DNA of 64,000 bases from assembly GCA_032433765.1 (NCBI GenBank), contig JAVIAB010000051.1, forward strand, positions 151,763,276 through 151,827,275. The letters are read 5' to 3'. Position numbers and translations under genes: made by a program. Origin of the DNA: Megaustenia siamemsis. Taxonomy: Eukaryota > Mollusca > Gastropoda > Stylommatophora > Ariophantidae. Under the pieces are notes generated by a model. That model saw only the letters and a list, made by a program, of their open reading frames with translations. It had not been told where the DNA came from and did no database searches. Of this stretch, positions 36,501 through 48,500 are shown piece after piece (position 1 is the stretch's first letter; every line of letters starts with the position of its first letter).

Positions 36501-39500
36501 ATTGCCTCCTGGGTTTTTGTGTTGGTAACAAGAGCTGCGTTTTATAACTTCTGGCACAGAATGTGTTAATAGACACAGCTGTTCTCTTCTAGTATTCTCT
36601 CTTTCTCACTGATCGGTGACCTCAAGACAGATCCCTTCCTTGATATGATTTCTCTTCTTCCTCTGGTTGCCGTTGTCTTACCTTTCTCATAGTTGCCTGT
36701 ATGATAGCTATTTAAATTATGTTAGTTTTTATTTCTTCGCTATGATGATATCATTATGCAGGTCAAGATCTCTTGATTCTGTGTTTGGTTACTTTTTTTG
36801 AGCATGTAATCTCAATATAAGATATGATCTTGAGATGGCATTTCATTTAAAGTTTTTTTGTTTTTTTATAATCTTGTAATATTACCTTTGTAGCAGGGCC
36901 CATGTTTTGCAAGCTGAAAAGAAGATGATTGTATGATGCAGCAGATTAACTTTAGTTAGATGTGGCCATAATGTTTGTTATCTCTCCTCATTTGTTTTGC
37001 CAAGGCTGCTATAGTTTGTGTTCTACATTCTCCCTCTCTTGCTTTCACACAATAACCACTCCCCTTTATTGTCTGCCCTTAAAAGTACATTATTTGTGCA
37101 TGGATGGATTGTGTTGTAGTTATCAGCGGGCTTTTTGGCCCAACACATCTGACACCAGTACACCACTTTAAAGTGCTGGTTAATTTTCCTCAGCTCACTA
37201 CCCTCCTGCCAAGCACCTTGAGTAGGATTTTGATAGCTGTTACTTGTACTAGTCCTGATGCAAGTGGTTAGATATAAATTACTGATGGAGTTACAGCGCA
37301 GGTGTCTGGACCTCCATATTGTCTGTCTGTACCTTTGTGATCTCTGCATTAAATACTTGTTTGTTCTCATTGAATACCTACAGTTCATCACTAGCATTTT
37401 TTCTCACAACTGAATCATTCTATTTAATGCAAATGAGCCAAACTCAGTCTTTTTATATGAGGTGACAGCTTTGTCTAGGGTTTCAGCTACAGAAGAGTTT
37501 AAAGGCACAGCAGCTGCAATAAATTAAAGAATTTTGTATTTGCTTCAGTAATTCTAGTTTAAATAGTGTCACCAAGCTATTGCAACACATATCATTACAG
37601 TTCACGAGCATTTCTAATGTCATAGTTCACCAGAATCTCTAATGTCTCCATTCTAAGACGAATGTACTATCTTGCCTGCCAGCAAGTACATAATGTCGCA
37701 CGGATTATTCCCTTCCGAGTAATTGTCTGAACCTTCTTCTGATTGCTCCCTATTAGCTTAGTATTCTTCCTGCATCTATCTAAGTTTCTGAGCGTTCCAC
37801 TCTGTCTGGGCTTAATGCCCTTCTCTCTATGACTCATCTGATTGACTGTTTAATATCTGAGCATTCTGCCCATTCTAATGTCTGCTTAATGCCCTTCTCT
37901 CTGTGACTCATCTGATTGACTTCTGAATATCTGAACATTCCGCTCACTCTAATGTCTAAGCTTAGCGCCCTTCTCTCTATGACTCCTCTGATTGACTTGA
38001 CTGACTGCTGAGTATCTGAGCATTCCGCACCCTAATGTCTGGTTCTCTCTTAGTTCTCGTAACCTTCGAAATAGTGGTAGTAGGAGGGTTAGTCGTAGCA
38101 GTCCTCTCATATGGGCAGTAGTCCTCTCTTTTGTATGTGCACAAGTTTAAATAGCCCTTCTCACAACCAATCCAATTTCACCACATTGATTTAATCTTTG
38201 ACCCTTATCTCACACTCCTGAAAACATGTCATCGCTCACTGTACTCAAGCTTCGAAGTTTCTAGACCCTACTTTTCTCGCGATACTGATGACATTGACCT
38301 TTGGTCTGTCTGTCGATATTTTTAAATGAATCAGTCACTCATCCATCTCTTAAATATGTGTTGCTATGTTCCCTTCCGGCCTTACCAATGTCACTATCCT
38401 TTGTTCTCTTTTTCTAGGCTTGTCTGCACACTGTAATCCCATTCTTTAAACTGTTCTTCCCTCCTTGTGTGACATTGACCCTTTTGTCCATCTAGCGATA
38501 TTTTTAACTGTATTGGTCACTCAACAACCTTACACATTCACTACTATCCTTTTGTTCCCCTTTACAACAATAGGAATTACTATGTTGTAACCATTTGGTG
38601 AAAACACCTTTGAGATTATGTAGATGGCAACATTTGTGTTAGATGATTAGACAATAGTAGATCATGGGTTGAAACATGTCTACTTGTAGAGGGGGATTAT
38701 TATGCCCCCTTCTGAAGTAATTGAAATCCGTGATCGCTGATCGCCTTGCCGTGTCGTCGTGATATTACCCCGTGATCTCTGTGGTTCTTTTGTACTTCGC
38801 GCTGTATCTTGTGGTTACCGCTCTGACCCCATCAGTTAGTTCGCCGCCAGACAAGGATACAGCTGGACTGATTCGATAGACTCAACAACAACTGTTTGAT
38901 AACATAAATGTTCAGCCTTTATTTCATTCACAGTACATGCCCTCGAGTTTCGAGGGAACACATTGACATTGACTTCCACCAATCTAAATTCGTGGGCTTA
39001 TCATACACCATACACTGCAAACACTTTCGTTCACGTTCCAGATAAATAACAAAGTTCAGATGACCACAGGACAACTACCGGAATTGGGTGGCGCGTTCCC
39101 CGTGCCACACATCAATGGACAATTTTAACAGTTCAATTAATAACACACCCGTGGCTGACTTGCATAGTGAACTCCATGTATAATTAGATCAAAGAAACGC
39201 TCTTGATCTCACCTTTCTTGTAGTTTACAAAGTTCAGTACATAACACACATTTGGCTAACTTGAGTGGTGAGCTCAATGTATAATTATATCAAGAAACGA
39301 TGTTGCTCTCACCTTCCTTGTAGTTTACAAAACTCAGCCAATAATAACACATTTAGCAGACTTGATTAGTGATCCCACTGTCTAACATCACTGAATGCTC
39401 TGAAGCTAGTATTTCTCGTACTTGCAAAAGCTCCGCTAATAAGAACACATGTAGCTGACGTGAGTATTGATCTCACTGTCTAACATCACTGAAACGCTCT

Positions 39501-42500
39501 GGACATAGCATTTCTTGTACTTGTGAAGCTCCGCTAATAAGAACACATGTAGCTGACGTGAGTATTGATCTCACTGTCTAACAAATCACTGAAACGCTCT
39601 GTATCTAGCATTTCTTGTACTTGCAAAAGCTCAGCCAACAACAACACATTTAGCTGACGTGAGTATTGATCTCACTGTCGAACAAATCACTGAAACGCTC
39701 TGAATCTAGCATTTCTTGTACTTGCAAAAGCTCATTTACACTGCTTATATTTCGTGCACTTCTGGTAGACATCTCACTGGGCTGTCTACCCTAAGAATTA
39801 CTGTTTCGTTACCCTTACTTAGGCTACACACTACTTGTACTATTACACAAATTTTATGACTAGTTCCTATGAAGACCAGCAGGCTCACTGTCTACCTACC
39901 GTCTCGACCAACTCTCTCAGACTACTCTTGTCTTGCGCACTCCTGACAACTCACTAGTCACATGCGCACTCCCTTAATTTCACGAGATTTTCTCAGCTCC
40001 CTCTGACTGACTCGTGTTCACTATTTTCTCGAGCACTTGAACACCTATCAGCTCTCCTTCCTAATTATCCCCCCTTTGTTTACATCTTGCCCTTCACTCA
40101 CTAATTTCCTATCGCTGCTATCTCCTGTTTCAAACTTACTATTGCTATAGCCTGTTTCCACCATACCCCCTCTATACCCTGTTTCATACTCACAGCGTAT
40201 GGTAATGCTATCAATAGTGAGCAGCCACATAACAAAGACAGTATGCCCCGACAAGAAGAAAGCACATTTATTGATTGAATGTTATATAACTTTCCCAGCA
40301 TTGGTCACACATTGTAAACTCCTAGTAAAAGTAAACCACTAGCCATATAGAATTTGTTGTACACAATCAATATGACATATGAAGTGTTATGGGGAACTGA
40401 TAGAAGGTCTGGTACTTGTGCTAAATATTACAGGAGGTGTACCGTCGCTGGTACGGTATTACAAATGAGAAATGTGTTAATATTGCATTTAATTAGTTCA
40501 TGGAAACCCATAGATAAAATTTGTGTGAGTGTGGTAGAGTAATAAGGTTATTGGTAAATCATCTTTCAAATGTAAGTTTGTTATAAGAAGAATGAAATTT
40601 TAACCTTCTCTATTTACAGCATATTAATGGGGAAGAGCACAGAGCTTTTGCACGGCAAAAATCCAACTATGAAAGTTTGGATGCTCTCATTAATCAAGTG
40701 CCATCTACTGTTAGCTTTCTTCAATCTGTTCTACTGAAGCACTGTGTACGAATGCAAGGGGACACCTCAGTGAGCAGGTACTTTTATACTAAACAGTTAT
40801 AACAATAAGAATTTACATTGAATAACTTTTGTAAGGTAGCATCTGGCTGGATTCGACTTTTTAAGGGGATTTGGTTCAATTTACCTTAGGGTGAAAGATT
40901 TTTTTATGTTAGGATTAATTATAATCCTCCATTCAAACACTAACTGGCAGCTGCACTGAGCTCAAGGCCATTAATCCTAGTCCATTCTCCTGTGAAGAGC
41001 ACTATAGACCCAAGAAGTGGAAATGCGATAATGTAGTTGATAGTTTTTATTCTTTTTATAGTTCTATAATATAACCAAAGTCTGCCAACAATTCTAATGT
41101 ATGATTTGTTGTTATAATTTGAACCGCATGATACTAGTTGTTGTTTATTTGCGTTCATCAGCTTAATATTTCTAGCAAAGTCCGGAGACACTGAATTTTG
41201 CCTGAATATCACTTTAAAATTTTGTTCACACCATGTTCTTAGGTATCCCTCACCATAGAGGTGAGTCAGATATCCTCTGACTTCAGAAGAACTCTAATTT
41301 TTATCATCGAGAATTTTAACATTTTGGGGAGATTTTTTCCTATTAATACTACCAGGGCAGCGGCCATTTTTGGGATAATATAAAGATATTTGTGACTGAA
41401 TTTGTGCAGTTAATTAGAGAAACTATATCTCCAAACCCCACTAAGCTAACTTAGTCATCATTTTCTTTGTGTGACTTGTTCTCTAATAGTAAGTTTAACT
41501 GGCCCTTATTTATTACTGAGGGTAAAATAGTAAAAATGAAAATAAATTGCATGAGTTAACTCTGTCATGATCAGAACAGGAAGGAAACAGGAATTTTTAG
41601 ATTTGGACCAGGTTAATTTTCCTGTTTCCAGAAATTTTACCATATACCTTTTTCATTTGACTACTTCATACAATAATTTCAATAAATGTGGCATGTGTTA
41701 TACATCACTGGAAAGGGAAATGGATACAGAAAATGAAAATAGCAATATATTTATGATATGTGATTATTTAAAGGAATAAAATATTTTTTAAAATATAAAA
41801 TATTCAAAGTAGGTCATTTTTAATTTAAAATATTGTAATTCACTTACCCTTTTCCATGTTTATATGTGTTGCTATCCATTTGTCTTGAAATATTACACAA
41901 CATAATCCAAATTCCTCCAAAATACAGTTGATTTGATTAATTTATGTCTACAAATAACGAAATTATGTACATTTTTGTAAATGATCCCAGAATGAAAAAT
42001 ATTATAAATTTATGTGACGTCAGAACAATATTACTTACAAGTCAAGTTTATTATTTTTATTTACACAACTGGACTTATTTTGTGTGATATGTGTCCAAAG
42101 TACTAGTTTCGTTATCAGAATAACTACCACTCGATTCCTTTGAGACACTTATAGTGCTGGAATAGACGGCATCCACAAGCTAAACCTAAGTCAGATCGTC
42201 TTACCTTTTTATCATAACTTTTACCAATATTCTGACCCATTATCACAACAAAATTATTGTCCAAGTCTAAATACTATGAATACTCTATTTCTGAATCACT
42301 CAATAACAAGGTTTCGAACATAGATCTAGCTTGTTCTGTACTATATCATTTTGGTTGACTGCAAGAAGTGTTGTCAATGCGACTTTCAAATCAACAGTGG
42401 GCGTGGTCATTATGTGACAAAAATTTGAAAAATAAACAATGAATATAAATTACAAATTTTTCAACGTTCGAAACTAAGACCACACGGGTATCAGCAGAAA

Positions 42501-45500
42501 GTGAAAGTGAGAACTCTCCTACTTCCGAAAATCAAGTATTGGTTGAAATAAAAAAGAAAATCAGTGAACACGAATCAAATATTCAGCAACACCTGAAATA
42601 ACTGACGTGTTGGTGAAGGTTGGAAATGATCAGTTTTGTAGAACCGAGGCGTCGGATAATAGTCCGGAAAGAGTTAAACATGTTTTAAAATGACTGATTT
42701 TACTTTATGTAATTTGTGCCTCTTTTATTTTCAACTGAATGAATTCTAAGAAAAATAATTTTGCGGCATTGTGCTACCTGATAAGTGAAAGTAAGGGAAA
42801 ATAATGAAGTTACATTATCACCTGTAGTCAATTATTAACATATACACTTAAGTCACATGGTTGTCATTTATATTTCAGTTGTACTACAGACAACCTAATG
42901 ATGATAGAGCCTTTATCTCCCCTGACGACAGAGAAAACAAATTTACCATCACCAAATGTCTGCCTGAATATACCTGATCCCAGCGCACCAGAAATGTCCA
43001 TGATGAAGGATAGTATAACAGTCACTGACACTGATTTGATATCCAGACAAGAAAGAACCCCAACTAAAAAAGAAAAGATATCTGACACCCGACCTCAAGC
43101 GGTCGTCATCCGTAGACCAATGCCTAGTGGTATGTTTACTTCTCCTCGTAGACGACAGCTCACACCTTCTAAAAAACCTTGGATGCAAGAATGCTCTATG
43201 GTATTTAGAGATTCACCTATTGCCAGCTTGCAACCCTCTTTTAGCAGTGGCCAAAATATTACCAGATTTCTTAGTGACAGCACATTGGATACAAAATATA
43301 AAAAAATCAAAATGTCTGGGAACTGTTTGACAAGACAAGATGCCACAAAACCTAGGTTTATATCAGATGGAATGTTTGGTGTGATGTTAAGCAAGAGCGT
43401 TAATAATCTAAATAATAATTGTGTGCAATCTGAAATTATTGGGTTGGATGGAAATGATAAAAATCTGCCTACTGAAACTTTGACAATCTCGGTTGCTCAT
43501 CGGTATGCAGCCAGGAGAAGTTTCAATGCACTACAGACTTTTGATGACCTTAATAAAGAACAAATTCCATATGAAAACAGAGATCAGATTTCTCAGCAGG
43601 AGCAAAATATGGCTGTTGAAGAAGTAGTCCAACAGGTTGATGCTAAACTGATGCTCAGTGAGCCAGATGAAATAATAATGCCACAGTTTATTTCGCCCAC
43701 AAAATCTGGATCCATGGCAGAGTTGGATCCACATTTTCAAACAGGTGATCTATCACATCAATTGGCTTCTATAGTTTCTCTCAGGGAAATATATGAGAGC
43801 ATGCTTTTCAATATTAACAAATCTGAACACGAAAAGAGCAATTGTATAAATCCTTGCTCACGCCTAAGCTCCAAGGCTACACAAAGCTTGAGTCAGGACA
43901 GAGATGAAAGAAGTAGTTTCCAGAAAGTGACAGATTTGATAGAAATTAGTGACTTGAGAGAAACTGTGGAAGTATTATCTCCAAATATTGTCACGGCTTT
44001 TGTTTCCTGTCCTGTGGGTGATGTAGTGGTTGAATCACATGATAAATTGGAGGGGAGAACTGCCTGCATGGGCACACAGTTTGCTGAAGTTTCGGGTGGT
44101 GTGAACATAAACAGCGTATCTTGTAAATATGCTACAGACATCCCAGCACTACAAGGTGATAGTAAAAAATCTCCATTAATGGAAGAGAATACTTGGCTGT
44201 GTTGGAAATCATTAATGAAGGAAATATGTGATCCATATGAAACTGTTACAGAAGCTGTAGAAAACCAGGACAGAGAAATTGAGTCTCTAAATAATGACAC
44301 TGTACAGGGATGCCATGTGGATTCCAAGTTTAATCTTAACAGTGGTACTGTCCAGGAGAGCAAAATAGAATCCAGGTTTGATTTAAATAATGGCATTGAA
44401 CATGAAGACAACATAGGACCCAGATCTATAAATAATGGCACTGAACATGAAGACAATATACAACCCAGGTCTATAAATAATGGCACTGAACATGAAGACG
44501 GTATACAACCCAGGTCTATAAATAATGGCACTGAACATGAAGACAATATACAACCCAGGTCTATAAATAATGGCACTGAACATGAAGACAATATACAACC
44601 CAGGTCTATAAATAATGGCACTGAACATGAAGACGGTATACAACCCAGGTCTATAAATAATGGCACTGAACATGAAGACGGTATACAACCCAGGTCTATA
44701 AATAATGGCACTGAACATGAAGACGGTATACAACCCAGGTCTATAAATAATGGCACTGAACATGAAGACATAGAACACAGGTCTATAAATAATGGCACTG
44801 AACATGAAGACGGTATACAACCCAGGTCTTTAAATAATGGCACTGAACATGAAGACATAGAACACAGGTCTATAAATAATGGCACTGAACATGAAGACAT
44901 AGAACCCAGGTCTATAAATAATGGCACTGAACATGAAGACATAGAACCCAGGTCTATAAATAATGGCACTGAACATGAAGACATAGAACCCAGGTTTATA
45001 AATAATGGCACTGAACATGAAGACAATATAGAACACAGGTCCATAAATAATGGTACTGAACATGAAGACAATATAGAACACAGGTCCATAAATAATGGTA
45101 CTGAACATGAAGACAATATAGAATCCAAGAGTGATCTAAATAATGGCACTGTACCTGAAGAAAATATAGAACAAGGGTCTGATCTAAATAATAGCACTGA
45201 ACATGAAGGCACAGAACCCAGGTCTATAAATAATAGCACAGAACCCAGGTCTATAAATAATGGCACTGTACTAGAGGACAATATACAACCCAAGTCTATA
45301 AATAATTACACTGAACTAAAAGACAATATAGAACCCAGGTCTATAGATAATGGCACTGAACTAGAAGACAATATAGAAACCAAGAGTGATCTAAATGGCA
45401 CTGTACATGAAGACAATATAGAACAAGGGTCTGATCTAAATAATGGCACTGAACATGAAGACATAGAACCCAGGTCTATAAATAATGGCACTGAACTAGA

Positions 45501-48500
45501 AGACAATATACAACCCAATTCTATAAATAATGACACTGAACTAGAAGACAATATAGAACCCAGGTCTATAAATAATGGCACTGAACTAGAAGACAATATA
45601 GAACCCAAGTCTATAAATAATGGCACTGAACTAGAAGACAATATAGAACCCAGGTCTATAAATAATGACACTGAACATGAAGACAATATAGAACAAAAGT
45701 ATAATCTAAATAATATCACTGTACATGAAGACAATATAGAACAAAAGTCTGATCTAAATAATGGCACTGAGCTAGAAGACAATATAGAATCCAAGAGTGA
45801 TCTAAATAATGGCACTGTACATGAAGACAATATAGAATCCAGAAATGATCTGTATAATGACACTATTCATGCAAACAACACGGAATACAAGACTGATCTA
45901 AATAATGACACTATCTGTGAAGACAACATGGAACCCAAATCATATATAAATGATGGTAATGTACGTGAAGACACTATAGTACCCAAACCGTGTTTAAACT
46001 ATGAAAAAACTGAAGAGAAAGGAAAAAACAGTCCTGAGCACCTGATGGCCACTGCAGTTAACAAACGTGTGCACAAGATGCAGAAAGTATGCATGTCTGA
46101 TCTGCCAGAAACATTAAGAGGGTTTTTAGTAAATGGTGGTCAGGATATTGGTTATAGGAGTAGTGTTGATTTTTGTGGAGCAGTTACACACGAAGGAGAT
46201 TCAATTTTTAAAGAAAAATGTGAAGGAAGTGTGCGGATGATGTACAACATTGATGACACCAGGTCGGATGTTGATGAGATTGATCTTGAAAATGATTCTG
46301 TCCCTCCTCCCACAGAGTCCATCAGAACTGAAGCTACATTAGAGGCTGGTGCTCATAGCGCCGAGTATATGTTGAGACATAACAAGGGGTTAAGTGATAT
46401 ATTAAATATCAACCCAAAAAAGACTGGCGGTGACAATCATAGATTTGTAACGAATCATGAAGATCAATCAAAGATTGTTCTAACACACTTAGGTATGAAT
46501 CTGCAAAACTGTGTGCAAAGAGACATCATTAAAGAAAGCTCTGTAAGCAGGGACAGTTTCTTTGTAGAGGAAGGAACGAAAGATTTTTTCTTTACAAACA
46601 CGCAACTGCAGGCTACAGAGAAGCTTCCAGTTATGGATGATATACACACATTCCCAGTTTATGAAGATAGAGAACATCATATTGATGTTCTTGTCCATGA
46701 AAATACTAAGTCTCTAATGAACTCAGATAACATTAGCTCTGTTAATAACAGAAGTTATAATTGTAAACTGTCAACACTTGGTGAATTGTCTTCAAGTGGC
46801 TTAGAAAACAGTGAATATGCTGTGGCAACTCAAGAAGATGGTGATATGTTGGAGCTGGTGGTAGTTCCAAATATAGCTGACAGAGTAAAGCGCAGAAATA
46901 GAGTTACGTGTTTGTCACAACAGTCTACATTTGATAAAGAGGGAACTATAGAAAATAAAAGAAGACGGAAGAGAAAAAGAAAAACGGTCAAAATAAAAAA
47001 TGCGGACAAACTGGCTCTTGCTGGTGTTGAGAGGTTACAGTGTCATAGGCATTTAACTGGCAGCAGAAGACATATATTTTCCAGGAATGTAGCAGCTAAT
47101 ACAGGAAGAGATCAAGTGACTAACCTAGCCAACAAGTACATTATCCCTAATATCGCTGAAGGTGTCAAGAAAAGACGATCTTGCACATATTTTAATCATG
47201 AAGGCCAGTATGCAGATAGTGGAGAGGGCAGTGATGGGCAGAGCACTATTGAAGGAATAACAACTCAAAGAATTCAGAAGTCCAAACGCTTAAATTGTTC
47301 AATTCAGAATAAAAAAGAAGAAACTTTTCAGCATCATAAAAATGGCATCACAAAACATTTGAGTGTTGTTCTAAATCGACAGAATTCTGAGGAAATGAAA
47401 GCTGTTCAAAGTAACAGTTTGAATCTAAGAAAGGTAGACCTTAATATGAAATTACTAGACAAATTAGAATATGTTGACAAAGCTGAAGATGAAACAGATC
47501 ATAGTTCTGCTGTTGTGATTCGCCGTAAAAAATCTGGTACCTACCCAACATTCCCAATTAAAAAAAAACGGCCAGAAGTTGATTGGGGGAATCTTCAGAC
47601 ACACAAAGATTGGTCTTCTGATCAAAATAAGAGTGATGATAATGTAGACAACAAAACCTTACTCATTTGTGGGAAAACTCAAAAGATGGAGCAGTTGTAT
47701 AATAAATCACCATCTCATGGAGGACATCAAAGTATCACTCATTGCATGGCTCAGCAGGGTGTCATGATTTGTGAAGCAAAAGTTACATTAGTAGACATTA
47801 ACAGCATTATTGCTAGTTCCCATGATACCCAAAATGAGATTGTAGTCACACGTAGATCAAGACATAAGAAGCGAAAGCTAACCATGACAAGTAGCCAAAT
47901 TTCTAGTTCAGATGATTCACAACATTCAAAAACTTTATCCTCAACGCATGACATTACATGCAGTCCTAGACTCAGGCTAAAGATACGCAGAGAGCCTGAT
48001 AACAAAGGGTTTTCATCCACTTTAGAAGAGATTCATTATCAGGTGCCTGCCAATGTAGAACATAGAGATGAGAAATATGCAGGATGTGCTAGCAAATGTG
48101 TCTTCTCCTCAGAGTGTATTCCTAAACAAAATGTCAATGTTAATTCACCAGACAGACTGCACAGCTTAATTCCTTCACATTGTGTAAATAGGATGCAGTC
48201 TTCATCACATGTTATCGTATCATGCAAGCAGAAGAGATGTCAAGATGACAAAATGCTTGTTTCAAATTCTTTGGGATTTCCAGTAAAATTTGAAACTTTA
48301 GTCAATAAAACTAAATCACCTCTTGAGAATCATGCTGTGATGAGTGATAAGTTGGCTGCTAAACAAGACACAAAAATGCCCCTCATAAACAAATCCCATT
48401 CCACTGATTTCAGTAACACCATACCAACTAAAGTTCCAGGGATCAGCCACATCTCACCGATGGACCATCGACCTCAGAGTCCCTGTTTCTCGTCTCCTGT

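Noticed and set aside
38690..40270. Possible LTR retrotransposon or other bounded element
   Set aside because: A change in base composition and a TATGCCCC sequence near both ends attracted attention, but I found no long direct repeats, primer-binding site or coding motif, only the 100-bp tandem array.
43893..45293. A 466-codon open frame on the minus strand, antisense to the Chiffon-like exon
   Set aside because: It is opened by the in-frame 45-bp repeat; its peptide is a simple repeat (SVPLFIDLG...) and its start and end track the array. The plus-strand frame continues far beyond on both sides with conserved gene context.
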